This document shows, piece by piece, positions 34,075 to 42,509 of a stretch of DNA of 64,000 nucleotides (its first letter is position 1; the number at the start of each line of letters is the position of its first letter). The stretch is taken from NCBI GenBank assembly GCA_023701135.1, contig JAMPXP010000013.1:62001-126000 (forward strand). Direction: 5' to 3'. Position numbers and translations under genes: made by a program. The notes beneath the pieces are model-generated. The model was not told the DNA's origin. It ran no database searches and saw nothing but the letters and a program-made list of their open reading frames with translations. Source of the stretch: Desulfobacula sp. GTDB lineage: Bacteria; Desulfobacterota; Desulfobacteria; Desulfobacterales; Desulfobacteraceae.

Positions 34075-35916
34075 CTAGTCGGTTTTCTTGGATTTCGCCT
34101 TGGCCACCTGGCGCTGGGAGGCGTTCAGGATGGTTTTTCTCAGCCGTATGGACAGGGGCGTCACTTCCACCATTTCGTCATCCCGGATGAAATGGATGGC
34201 CTTTTCCAGGGTCATGGCCTTGATCGGCGAGCAGATCACATGCTCATCCTTGCCCGAGGCCCGCATATTGGTGAGCTTTTTTTCCTTGCAGGCATTGACG
34301 TCTATATCCTGGTGGCGGTTGTGTTCACCGATGATCATCCCTTCGTAAACCGGGGTTCCGGGTTCTATGAACAACTGGCCCCGGGGTTCAAGATTGAACA
34401 GGGCATAGGGGACCGCCTTTCCCTGGCGGTCGGACACAATGGAGCCGGTGTAGCGGACCGGGAAATCCCCCCGGTATTCTTCATACCCGGACAGATAGGA
34501 GTTCATGATGCCTGTTCCCCTTGTATCAGTCATGAATTCATCCCTATAGCCGATGAGGGAACGGGCCGGGATGGAAAATTCGATCCTCACACGACCTTTG
34601 CCGTTGTTGACCAGGTTGACCATCTTGCCCTTGCGGATGGACAGCTTTTCCGTGACCACACCCATGAAATCCTCGTCGCAATCCACAAACAGATGCTCAA
34701 TGGGCTCCAGGACCTTGTCATCCTTGTATTTAAAAATCACCTTGGGCCGTCCGGCGCAGAGTTCAAACCCTTCCCGCCGCATGGTTTCAATGAGAATGGC
34801 CAGTTGAAGCTCTCCCCTTCCCTTGACCTTGAAGCTTTCGTCCTTGTCGCTTTCCTCCACCTCAATGGCCACATTCATGAGGGTTTCTTTCAGCAGGCGC
34901 TCCCTGATTTTCCGGGACTGGACCAGCTTTCCTTCCCGGCCTGCAAAGGGGGAATTGGAGATGGAGAACTGCATGGACACGGTGGGTTCGTCCACGGTGA
35001 TCCGTTTCAGCGGAACCGGAGCCTGCTTGGTGCAGATGGTATCCCCGATCTTCACATCCTCAATGCCGGACAAGACGATAATATCCCCGACATCGGCCTT
35101 TTCCACCGGGGCCAGGGCAGGTCCTTCATAGGTCTGGATTCGGGTGACCTTCAGGGGCAGCAGGACATTGTCCTTATTGATGCACACCAGGTTTTCATTG
35201 GATTTGGCCGTGCCGTTGAAAATCTTACCGATGGCCAGCCTGCCGAGATAATCCGAATACCCGAGGTCCGACACCAGCATCTGGAAAGGCGCCTCCGGGT
35301 CATAGGACGGCGCCGGCAGGTCTTCCAGGATCACATCAAACAACTCCGTCAGATTATCGGCTTCGACATCCAGATCTTTTTTGACAATCCCGTCCCGGCC
35401 GATGGCCCAGAGATATTTGAAATCCAGTTGGTCTTCGGTGGCGTCCAGGTCGATAAAGAGGTCATAGACCATGTCCAAGACCTCCTGGGGTCTGGCGTCC
35501 TTGCGGTCGATCTTGTTGATGATGACAACCACCGGAAGTTTGGACTCAAAGGTTTTTTTCAGGACAAACCGGGTCTGGGGCAGGGGCCCTTCCGAAGCAT
35601 CCACCAGGAGAATGGCGCTGTCGGCCATGGAAAGCGCCCTTTCCACCTCGCCGCCGAAATCGGCATGGCCGGGGGTATCAATGATATTGATTTTAACCCC
35701 CTTCCATGTCACAGAGCAATTTTTGGCGGCAATGGTGATGCCCCGCTCCCTTTCAAGGTCCATGCTGTCCATGAGGCGCTCATTGACCTGCTGGTTTTCC
35801 CTGAAGGTTCCGCTCTGTTTGAACATGGCATCCACCAGGGTGGTTTTGCCATGGTCAACATGGGCGATAATGGCAACGTTCCTTAAATTTTCATTATACT
35901 GTATGTTTTTTTTCAT
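34075..35916 (-). CDS. typA: Ribosome-associated GTPase TypA/BipA
   Basis: A 613-residue translational GTPase related to EF-G that helps 50S assembly and stress growth. G motifs are AHVDHGKTTL (G1), RGITIAAK (G2), DTPGHADFGGEVER (G3) and NKIDRKDARP (G4). EF-G-like domains and the TypA-specific C-terminal domain follow. The ATG at 35916, giving MKKNIQYNENLRNVAI, has AGGAG five bases upstream; the longer frame to 35970 would add residues unlike the family. A probable promoter lies at 35950-35977. The tail is lysine-rich. Confidence 0.96.
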   Translation of the reverse strand: MKKNIQYNENLRNVAIIAHVDHGKTTLVDAMFKQSGTFRENQQVNERLMDSMDLERERGITIAAKNCSVTWKGVKINIIDTPGHADFGGEVERALSMADSAILLVDASEGPLPQTRFVLKKTFESKLPVVVIINKIDRKDARPQEVLDMVYDLFIDLDATEDQLDFKYLWAIGRDGIVKKDLDVEADNLTELFDVILEDLPAPSYDPEAPFQMLVSDLGYSDYLGRLAIGKIFNGTAKSNENLVCINKDNVLLPLKVTRIQTYEGPALAPVEKADVGDIIVLSGIEDVKIGDTICTKQAPVPLKRITVDEPTVSMQFSISNSPFAGREGKLVQSRKIRERLLKETLMNVAIEVEESDKDESFKVKGRGELQLAILIETMRREGFELCAGRPKVIFKYKDDKVLEPIEHLFVDCDEDFMGVVTEKLSIRKGKMVNLVNNGKGRVRIEFSIPARSLIGYRDEFMTDTRGTGIMNSYLSGYEEYRGDFPVRYTGSIVSDRQGKAVPYALFNLEPRGQLFIEPGTPVYEGMIIGEHNRHQDIDVNACKEKKLTNMRASGKDEHVICSPIKAMTLEKAIHFIRDDEMVEVTPLSIRLRKTILNASQRQVAKAKSKKTD

Positions 35917-35949
35917 GATTCTCCTGTTGATATGATCTGTGAACTCAGG

Positions 35950-35977
35950 AACATAACCATGAAAAGACAAAGGTCAA
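35950..35977 (-). promoter_or_regulatory. Probable sigma-70 promoter of typA
   Basis: On the minus strand TTGACC (35977-35972), 16-bp spacer, TATGTT (35955-35950). It lies directly after the lipoprotein gene and about 35 bp ahead of the typA start codon. Confidence 0.42.
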
Positions 35978-35980
35978 ATT

Positions 35981-36451
35981 TTACTTTGAAACCCTTGTTG
36001 TGCCGTCGGGTCCCCTGAGAATCCTGACCCTGTCCCCAGGATAGATGGGAACATCTGCTTCCTGAACCACGACAAGGGTCTCTCCGCTGTCTTTTTTAAC
36101 CACAATCTCAAGCCCTTGCTTCCGGGTGAGCCCCTCTTCGGCGGCAGCTCCTCCGGCAGCACCCAGCAGGGCACCGCCCACGGTGGCCAGAGCCCGGCCC
36201 GAGCCTCTGCCGATGGTGGAGCCGAGGACCCCGCCGGCCACACCGCCGGCGGCGGCTCCAACCGGTGTCTTGGTGCCCTCTATCAGGACTTGCTTGACCG
36301 ATTCCACTGTTCCCGCTTCAACAGTATGGGCCTGCCTTGCCTGGTCCCTGGAGTACACTTCACTGGACCTGCTGGAAGCGCATCCGGTGAGATACACGGC
36401 AGCAACGGTAAAAAAAAGCAAGGCGGTTAATTTATATCCAATTGTTTTCAT
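35981..36451 (-). CDS. Glycine-zipper lipoprotein, SlyB-like
   Basis: A 156-residue outer-membrane lipoprotein candidate. The signal peptide ends in the lipobox YLTGC with the acylated cysteine near residue 24. A central glycine- and alanine-rich hydrophobic stretch (AAAGGVAGGVLGSTIGRGSG onward, about residues 66-102) matches glycine-zipper 2TM domains of the SlyB/PcpB group. A C-terminal beta-rich part resembles SlyB: VVVQEADVPIYPGDRVRIL. It starts 21 bp after ridA and may share its transcript. Its role is probably envelope integrity, by family analogy only. Confidence 0.82.
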   Translation of the reverse strand: MKTIGYKLTALLFFTVAAVYLTGCASSRSSEVYSRDQARQAHTVEAGTVESVKQVLIEGTKTPVGAAAGGVAGGVLGSTIGRGSGRALATVGGALLGAAGGAAAEEGLTRKQGLEIVVKKDSGETLVVVQEADVPIYPGDRVRILRGPDGTTRVSK

Positions 36452-36472
36452 TCTATTATCCTCTCATTTTCA

Positions 36473-36859
36473 TTATTTTTCAGGTTTATATGCGATGCAG
36501 TCCATTTCCACGGATGCCCCCAGGGCAAGCTCTTTTACACCCAGGGTTATCCTGGCGGGCGGTTCAAACTGGACAGCATCAAGATAGGCAGAATTCATAT
36601 CATGGAAAGAATTCATATCCGTCAGATAGACATTCACCTTTACCATATCCTCCAGGCCGGCTTGACATTCACGCAGAATGGTTGAAATGTGGAACAGAAT
36701 CTGCTCCGTTTCCTTAGACACACCTCCTTCGACGATTTCCAGCTTATCATGTTTTGTTCCAAGAATTCCTGAAACATAGATAAAGTCGCCTGCAACAACC
36801 GCATGGCTGAAGACGGGAAGCCTTACCAGGTTTTCACAATTGATTTTCCGGGTTCCCAT
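36473..36859 (-). CDS. ridA: RidA/YjgF family enamine-imine deaminase
   Basis: A 128-residue trimeric enzyme type that hydrolyses reactive imines and enamines from amino-acid metabolism. Family features include FSHAVVAGDFIYVSG, the DMVKVNVYLTDMNSF block and the catalytic-arginine segment PPARITLGVKELALGASVEM. Length is normal. AAAGGAAA precedes the ATG. A candidate promoter lies at 36896-36924. The sequence around the arginine differs somewhat from the archetypal RidA (ALPKGA replaced by ELALGA), so substrate preference may differ. Confidence 0.87.
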   Translation of the reverse strand: MGTRKINCENLVRLPVFSHAVVAGDFIYVSGILGTKHDKLEIVEGGVSKETEQILFHISTILRECQAGLEDMVKVNVYLTDMNSFHDMNSAYLDAVQFEPPARITLGVKELALGASVEMDCIAYKPEK

Positions 36860-36895
36860 AATGTTTCCTTTCCTTTTTCCGGCTTATTCTCCCTA

Positions 36896-36924
36896 ATTCT
36901 ATAACAGCTTTGAGCAACCTTCAA
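36896..36924 (-). promoter_or_regulatory. Probable sigma-70 promoter of ridA
   Basis: On the minus strand TTGAAG (36924-36919), 17-bp spacer, TAGAAT (36901-36896), placing the start about 30 bp before the ridA ATG. Confidence 0.42.
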
Positions 36925-36995
36925 GTCTTCAATGCGTTAAAATTATAGCCAGGCGTTTGTTCAGCCAGGGCCGGGGTTCACCAGGGGGGAATTTT

Positions 36996-38240
36996 TCAGA
37001 TCTTGATTTTCCGGAAAGCAGCGGCAAAGATCACGAGGGTCCCGGCCAGCATGATGAGGGCGCCGCAGGGAAAGGCTGTCTTCAGGCTGAAAAAATCCAT
37101 GGCCAGCCCGGCGGCCAAAGATCCCGTCAGCATTCCCAGGCTGTGGGCCATGGTCATGATGGACATGACCGATCCCATGGCCTTTTTCTCATCGCCCTTC
37201 AAAACGGCGCAGGCCATGACGGCCGGCATGGACAGGCCCCCGCCGAGGCCGAAAATGCACACGGCCACCACCAGATCGGAAAAGGAAGAGGCAAAATAGG
37301 GCAAGAGTATCCCTGTGCTTGAAAACAGACCGCCGGCGATGATCATCACCGTCCGGTTCATCCGGTCGGCAGCATAGCCCATGGGCAGTTGAAGCAGGCC
37401 TGATATAAAGACCCCCAGGGTGACCAGAATGCCGGTAAGGGACCCTGAAAGCCCGAATTCCCGGTCGGCAAAGAGGGGCAGAAAACTCCAGATGACCCCG
37501 ATACAGGCGGTATAGGCATAGCGGAAACAAAAAATGGAAATCAGGGCCCGGTCCTTGATCAGAACGGCCCAGGGAACTATTGGGCGGTCGCCTGTCCTCA
37601 GCCTTTCCGTCGACACCGGGGGAAGAAAAAAGAGACCCAGAAAAAGCCCCAGGCCGGACAGGACCCCCATACCGACAAAGGCGGCATCAATGGACAGGAT
37701 ATCTTTCAGGGCGCCGCCCATCAGGGGCCCCAGGCTCAGGCTCAAAAACATGGACAGGTTGAAAAGCCCCATGGAATATCCTTCCGATCCTTCCGGCGTG
37801 ATCTCGCCCACATAGGCCTGGACCACGGGCATGATCATGGCCGAAGCCGCTCCCTGGATAAATCTTAAGAGAATCAGGGTTTCAACATGGTTTGAAAAAA
37901 TAAAGGCAAAGGAAATCAGGGTATAGGATAAAAGCCCCATCACGATAAAGGGCTTTCGGCCTTTTTGATCGGAGAGCCTTCCGAAAAAGGGCAGAAGGAT
38001 GGTCCTGGATATGGAAAAGGACCCGAAGATCATTCCCACATAAAGGCCTGTTGCGCCAAGATCATGGGCATAGACGGGCAGAAGGGGCACAACGATCCCG
38101 ACGCCGGTGACGGTGGTGAAAATGGCAAAAAACAGGGTGATGAAAACGCCTTTATGATCCGATGGGATAAGACCTTTCCCGTTTTTCACCAGTTTTTGTA
38201 CCAGTACGGAAAAAGGCTCTTTTATGGAAAAAAAATCCAT
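36996..38240 (-). CDS. Major facilitator superfamily transporter
   Basis: Inner-membrane transporter of 414 residues with a 30-residue cytoplasmic lead and about twelve helices. The MFS loop 2-3 motif is GRLSDQKGRKPFIVMG, and the corresponding second-half motif is GYAADRMNRTVMIIAGG. The helix-4 region LRFIQGAASAMIMPVVQAYV and helix-5 motif-C-like SLSLGPLMGGAL suggest a drug:H+ antiporter-like exporter. It follows the UvrD-like gene by 21 bp in the same direction. The substrate cannot be inferred. Confidence 0.88.
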   Translation of the reverse strand: MDFFSIKEPFSVLVQKLVKNGKGLIPSDHKGVFITLFFAIFTTVTGVGIVVPLLPVYAHDLGATGLYVGMIFGSFSISRTILLPFFGRLSDQKGRKPFIVMGLLSYTLISFAFIFSNHVETLILLRFIQGAASAMIMPVVQAYVGEITPEGSEGYSMGLFNLSMFLSLSLGPLMGGALKDILSIDAAFVGMGVLSGLGLFLGLFFLPPVSTERLRTGDRPIVPWAVLIKDRALISIFCFRYAYTACIGVIWSFLPLFADREFGLSGSLTGILVTLGVFISGLLQLPMGYAADRMNRTVMIIAGGLFSSTGILLPYFASSFSDLVVAVCIFGLGGGLSMPAVMACAVLKGDEKKAMGSVMSIMTMAHSLGMLTGSLAAGLAMDFFSLKTAFPCGALIMLAGTLVIFAAAFRKIKI

Positions 38241-38261
38241 TTCGTCACCCCTTCTTTGGCC

Positions 38262-40118
38262 CTAGGAGATGCATTCCCGGATCTGGTCAATGAACCGGCT
38301 CCGGGTTGCAAACTCCCCCTTCCGGTAATTGGCATGGGTGAGGTATAGGAACCGTTCCGCCCGTGTCATGGCCACATACATGAGCCGCCGTTCCTCAAAA
38401 AGGGCAGGATCACCCGCATCAATGGACCGCCAGTGGGGAAAAAGCCGCTCTTCGCACCCCACAATGAAGACCGTGTCAAATTCCAGGCCCTTGGCCGAAT
38501 GGATGGTCAGAAGGGAAACCCCGGAGGATTCTTCCTCCTCCTCCTTGTCCTCACGGATGAGAGCTGCTTCCTCAAGGTATTCCAGGAGGGTTTCCTTGAC
38601 CCTGGCCGTATACATCAACTGTTCGATATTTTCCTTTTTGGAAATATATTCTTCCTGGGTTTTTGTCTTTTTCTCCAGATAGGCCAGATATCCTGTTTTT
38701 TCCAGGACCGTGTCCATGGCCCGGGCCGGCGGCAGAGAAGCGATTTCATCCAGGAGCTCAAGAAGTGCGGAAAGGCCCCCGTGGATCTTTTTGGTCAGGA
38801 CCCGCTCCCTGACCATGATCCTTGCCGCGTCCTGGAGGCCGACCCCCTGGGACCTCATATCGGCCATCTTTTTGACCAGAGCGGGCCCGATTCCCCTCTT
38901 CGGCGTATTCAGGACCCGTTCAAAGGAAACATCATCCTGGGGGAAAAAGGCCGCGCTCAGATAGGAATTGATGTCCAGGATTTCCATTCTTTCGAAAAAT
39001 CCCTGGGAACCTTTCAGGCTATAGGGGATCCGGTAGGCCCGGAAGATTTTTTCAAAGGGCAGGGAGCAGAATTTGGTCCTATAGACCACGGCCATTTTGT
39101 CATAGGGGATGCCCAGTCCCTGGCGATTCAGGCCCTTGATCCGCCGAGCCACCCATTCGGCCTCATGGGAATCCGACAGAAAATCATAGATCTCCACCAC
39201 CCCGCCTTTTTTCCGGGAAAAGCATTTTTTGTCCATTTTGTCCGGGTTATAATCAATGAGATCATTGGCGGCCTGGACAATCTCGTCGGCAGACCGGTAA
39301 TTCTCCTCCAGCCGGAAAATTCTGGCATCCTTATATTTTTCGGAAAACCCCAGGAAATGGTTTACATTGGAACCCCGGAATCCGTATACGGCCTGCCAGT
39401 CGTCCCCGACGCAGAACAGATTCCGGTGGCTGCCCAGAAGCAGGCTTGTCAGGTCGTCCTGGAGATTGTTGGTGTCCTGGTATTCATCCACCAGGATATA
39501 GGAAAAATAATTCTGATAAAATTCCCGGACATCCTTATGATCCCTCAGAAGATCTCTGGTTTTCAGAAGGATATTGTCAAAATCAACCCCGTTCATTTCC
39601 TTGAGCCGCTCTTCATACTGGGCAAAGAGATCCTTCATATGGATGGAGAACATGGAGGTCCGGGTATCCAGATATTTTCCCGGATTGCCGGAATTTTTGG
39701 CCCTGGAAATGGTGGACAGAATCCGGGAGCCCTGTTTTTTCTCGATATTGTTTTTAATGCAGATTTCCGTTGCCAGTTTTTCCTGCTGATAAACGGAAAG
39801 CACCTGCAGGGGCAGGACATATTTCAGCCGCTCGCAATGCTGCTTTAATATCATGAGACAGGCGGAATGATAGGTTCTCACCCAATGAAAAGACCGATAA
39901 TCCAAGCCCGTCATTTTCATGAGCCGGGATTTCATCTCGTCGGCGGCCTTGTTGGTAAAGGTAATGGCCAATATTCGTTTGGGATCAAGTCCCTGGTTCA
40001 CCAGGTGCGAAAATTTGGCCGTGAGGGTTCGGGTCTTGCCGGACCCGGCTCCCGCAACCACCAGGGCAGGGGAACCGGTATGGCGGACAGCTTCTGTCTG
40101 CTGTGAGGATAACTCCAT
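38262..40118 (-). CDS. UvrD/Rep-family ATP-dependent DNA helicase
   Basis: A superfamily 1A 3'-5' helicase of 618 residues. Motifs include the Q motif LSSQQTEAVRH, Walker A VVAGAGSGKT, Ia ITFTNKAADEMKSR, II ILVDEYQDTNNLQ, III CVGDDWQAVYGFRGS, IV RLEENYRS, V SLLTIHSAKGLEFDTVFI and VI RRLMYVAMTRAE. It is shorter than UvrD/PcrA (about 720) because the C-terminal extension after motif VI is missing, and is nearer to Rep size. It lies downstream of the phosphomannomutase gene. It probably acts in repair or replication restart; no exact orthologue is assigned. Confidence 0.9.
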   Translation of the reverse strand: MELSSQQTEAVRHTGSPALVVAGAGSGKTRTLTAKFSHLVNQGLDPKRILAITFTNKAADEMKSRLMKMTGLDYRSFHWVRTYHSACLMILKQHCERLKYVLPLQVLSVYQQEKLATEICIKNNIEKKQGSRILSTISRAKNSGNPGKYLDTRTSMFSIHMKDLFAQYEERLKEMNGVDFDNILLKTRDLLRDHKDVREFYQNYFSYILVDEYQDTNNLQDDLTSLLLGSHRNLFCVGDDWQAVYGFRGSNVNHFLGFSEKYKDARIFRLEENYRSADEIVQAANDLIDYNPDKMDKKCFSRKKGGVVEIYDFLSDSHEAEWVARRIKGLNRQGLGIPYDKMAVVYRTKFCSLPFEKIFRAYRIPYSLKGSQGFFERMEILDINSYLSAAFFPQDDVSFERVLNTPKRGIGPALVKKMADMRSQGVGLQDAARIMVRERVLTKKIHGGLSALLELLDEIASLPPARAMDTVLEKTGYLAYLEKKTKTQEEYISKKENIEQLMYTARVKETLLEYLEEAALIREDKEEEEESSGVSLLTIHSAKGLEFDTVFIVGCEERLFPHWRSIDAGDPALFEERRLMYVAMTRAERFLYLTHANYRKGEFATRSRFIDQIRECIS

Positions 40119-40161
40119 AAATAATATAACGATAAGACTTCATGGCCGGGCATGGAAGATC

Positions 40162-41517
40162 TTATTTGGTCTCCTTGATAATGGCTTTTAAAGCAGATTC
40201 TATTTCATTTCGGATTTCAACCAGCCTTTTTTCGCTCAGGGCTTCAAAACGGAGAACCAGGGCAGGCTGGGTATTGGAAGCCCGGACCAGCCCCCACCCG
40301 TCTTTATAAACCGCCCTGAGCCCGTCAATATCAATGACGTCCATTTTGGCCTTGAATTCTTTTACAATCCTGGCCACCACCTTAAATTTGATATGATCCG
40401 GGCAGTCCACCCTGAGTTCCGGTGTCGTAAAGGTTTTGGGAAGGTCCTTGATGAGTTCGTCCACCCCCAGGCCCGTGTCGGCCATGATCTCAAGGAGGCG
40501 GCAGGTGGCGTAGAGAGCGTCGTCAAAGCCGAGATACCGGTCCTTGAAAAACATATGCCCGCTCATTTCTCCGGCCAGGGCCGCATTTTCCTCTTTCATC
40601 TTTTTCTTGATCAATGAATGGCCGGTTCGCCACATGATGGCCTTGCCCCCGTGTTTCCGGATATCATCATACATGACCATGGAGCATTTGACTTCCGAGA
40701 TAAAGGTGGCACCGGGATTTCGCTGGAGGATTTCCCTGGCGTAGATCACCATGAGCTGATCCCCGTAGATGACAGTGCCGTTTTTATCTACAACGCCTAT
40801 CCTGTCAGCATCTCCATCGTATCCAACCCCCAGGTCCAGGTTTTTTTCCCTGACCAGTTGAATAAGATCCAGAAGATTTTTTTTCTGGGTAGGGTCAGCT
40901 TCATGGTTGGGAAAGGTTCCGTCCAGATCGCAATAGATGTCATGGACCTCACAGCCCAGTTGTTTTAAAACCGGAAGGGCCGTGATGCCGCCGGTGCCGT
41001 TACCGGCATCGATCCCGACCCGAAGGGGGCGTTTGATCTTTATATTTTTGACAAGGAATTCCTTATAGGGGGTGATGACGTCCTTTTGAATCACCTGTCC
41101 CCGGCCCTCTGCAAAATCATTGGCTTCGATGAGCAGGCGGACGTCCTGAAGCCCCTGGCTGTGGATGGAGTCTTCGCCGCTCATGAGCTTGAACCCGTTG
41201 TATTCCGGCGGATTATGGCTGGCGGTCACCATGGCGCCGCCCTCAAGGCTTAAGTGCTGGATGGAAAAATACAGCACAGGGGTCGGACAGACCCCGATGT
41301 CAACGACATCACAACCCGTGGACAAAATACCGCTGATAAAATGGGCGGCAAAGCTTTCCGAGGTCAGGCGGCAGTCCCTTCCAACGGATACGGTTTTCCT
41401 GCTCTGCCTCTGTAAAAGAGTGCCAAAGGCCTTACCGATACTTTTTGCATCCTTTTCCAGAATATCCTTGCCTGCAATTCCCCTGATATCATATTCCCTG
41501 AATATCCCAGGATTCAT
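40162..41517 (-). CDS. Phosphomannomutase/phosphoglucomutase (AlgC type)
   Basis: A 451-residue alpha-D-phosphohexomutase that interconverts hexose 1- and 6-phosphates for surface polysaccharide and nucleotide-sugar synthesis. The catalytic phosphoserine is in VTASHNPPEYNGFKLM, the Mg2+ loop is GYDGDADRIGVVD, the sugar-recognition loop is GEMSGHMFF, and the phosphate-binding loop is RASNTQPALVLRFE. The ATG at 41517 follows GGGAGG; the in-frame extension to 41583 overlaps uppP and is unlikely. It starts 10 bp after uppP, so both probably form an envelope operon. Confidence 0.9.
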   Translation of the reverse strand: MNPGIFREYDIRGIAGKDILEKDAKSIGKAFGTLLQRQSRKTVSVGRDCRLTSESFAAHFISGILSTGCDVVDIGVCPTPVLYFSIQHLSLEGGAMVTASHNPPEYNGFKLMSGEDSIHSQGLQDVRLLIEANDFAEGRGQVIQKDVITPYKEFLVKNIKIKRPLRVGIDAGNGTGGITALPVLKQLGCEVHDIYCDLDGTFPNHEADPTQKKNLLDLIQLVREKNLDLGVGYDGDADRIGVVDKNGTVIYGDQLMVIYAREILQRNPGATFISEVKCSMVMYDDIRKHGGKAIMWRTGHSLIKKKMKEENAALAGEMSGHMFFKDRYLGFDDALYATCRLLEIMADTGLGVDELIKDLPKTFTTPELRVDCPDHIKFKVVARIVKEFKAKMDVIDIDGLRAVYKDGWGLVRASNTQPALVLRFEALSEKRLVEIRNEIESALKAIIKETK

Positions 41518-41527
41518 ACGCCCTCCC

Positions 41528-42355
41528 TTAGATAACGGTTGATAAAATTGCCAGTACCCCGACCAGCCAGCAATAGGGGGCAAAGAAATGGAATCTGCCC
41601 GAATGAACCAACCGTAATAATATTTTTAATGCGATCAGGCCGGTGATAAATGCTGCAATTGTACCATAAATGGTCACAAGGTCAATGGAAAGGCCTTGCT
41701 CCATAATATCTTTCAGCCCCAGAATTTCCGCCCCCATAATGGCCGGGACGGACAGAAGAAAGGAAAACCGGGCCGCCGTATCCCGGTCAAGACCGGCCAT
41801 CATACCGGCAGCGATGGTGGAGCCTGACCTTGAGATACCGGGCATAACGGCAAGGCCCTGGACCGTCCCGATGAAAACCGCTTTTTTGATGCCGAACCCG
41901 TCCCCTATGGGTTTCGACGTATAATGGGTCCGGGAAACCCAGAGAATGATTCCGGTCAGAATGAGCATGAAGCCCACCAGAATGGCCGATGAAAACAAAA
42001 CGGCTTCAAACTCTTTCAGAAAAAGCCCGATCACGGCCGTTGGAACCGAACCGATCAGAATCAGAGCCGCCATTCTGAGATGGGGGTCCTCATGGAACAG
42101 GTGTTTGACGGGTTTTCCGGATACTGCCGTGAGAAAAAATCCAAGAACCGAGACCAGGATGGATCGGATATCTGAAAAATAAACCACCAGAATGGCCAAG
42201 AGGGTTCCCACATGGAGGCTGATATCAAAAATTAACTGAGATTCGGTAATCCCGAAAAAAATCTGGCCCAGGACCAGATGCCCCGAACTGCTGACAGGTA
42301 AAAACTCGGTCAGTCCCTGTAAGATACCCAGAACAATTCCCTGATACATTTCCAT
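41528..42355 (-). CDS. uppP: Undecaprenyl-diphosphatase UppP/BacA
   Basis: An inner-membrane enzyme of 275 residues that dephosphorylates undecaprenyl pyrophosphate to recycle the lipid carrier of peptidoglycan and O-antigen synthesis. It has the family signatures GILQGLTEFLPVSSSGHLVL near the N-terminus and GLAVMPGISRSGSTIAAGM in the second repeat, with about eight helices. The catalytic Glu/His/Arg residues of BacA are all present in these blocks. It is transcribed away from the GAF-PAS kinase gene, with phosphomannomutase following. Confidence 0.95.
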   Translation of the reverse strand: MEMYQGIVLGILQGLTEFLPVSSSGHLVLGQIFFGITESQLIFDISLHVGTLLAILVVYFSDIRSILVSVLGFFLTAVSGKPVKHLFHEDPHLRMAALILIGSVPTAVIGLFLKEFEAVLFSSAILVGFMLILTGIILWVSRTHYTSKPIGDGFGIKKAVFIGTVQGLAVMPGISRSGSTIAAGMMAGLDRDTAARFSFLLSVPAIMGAEILGLKDIMEQGLSIDLVTIYGTIAAFITGLIALKILLRLVHSGRFHFFAPYCWLVGVLAILSTVI

Positions 42356-42403
42356 ATCTTAAATGCTTTCTTTTTTATTCAGTATTGGCCGATAAACAGC
42401 ACC

Positions 42404-42432
42404 CGTATATAATTCTCCGGCCTAAATTGCAA
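42404..42432 (-). promoter_or_regulatory. Probable sigma-70 promoter of uppP
   Basis: On the minus strand TTGCAA (42432-42427), 17-bp spacer, TATACG (42409-42404), about 50 bp ahead of the uppP start. The same 154-bp divergent gap has a weaker plus-strand TTGAAC (42449) and TAAAAC (42472) pair for the kinase gene. Confidence 0.4.
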
Positions 42433-42509
42433 GATATTAAAAAAAGACTTGAACTTGTCTGTTTTTCGCAATAAAACCGTGCATAAGCCTTAAACGGAGA
42501 CAATGCGGA

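Noticed and set aside
33712..35886. 724-codon open frame on the plus strand opposite typA
   Set aside because: It runs antisense to a complete, highly conserved GTPase and its translation has no recognisable domain; it is a by-product of codon bias in typA.
38433..39848. 471-codon plus-strand frame opposite the UvrD-like helicase
   Set aside because: The minus-strand gene has all helicase motifs; this frame shows none of any family.
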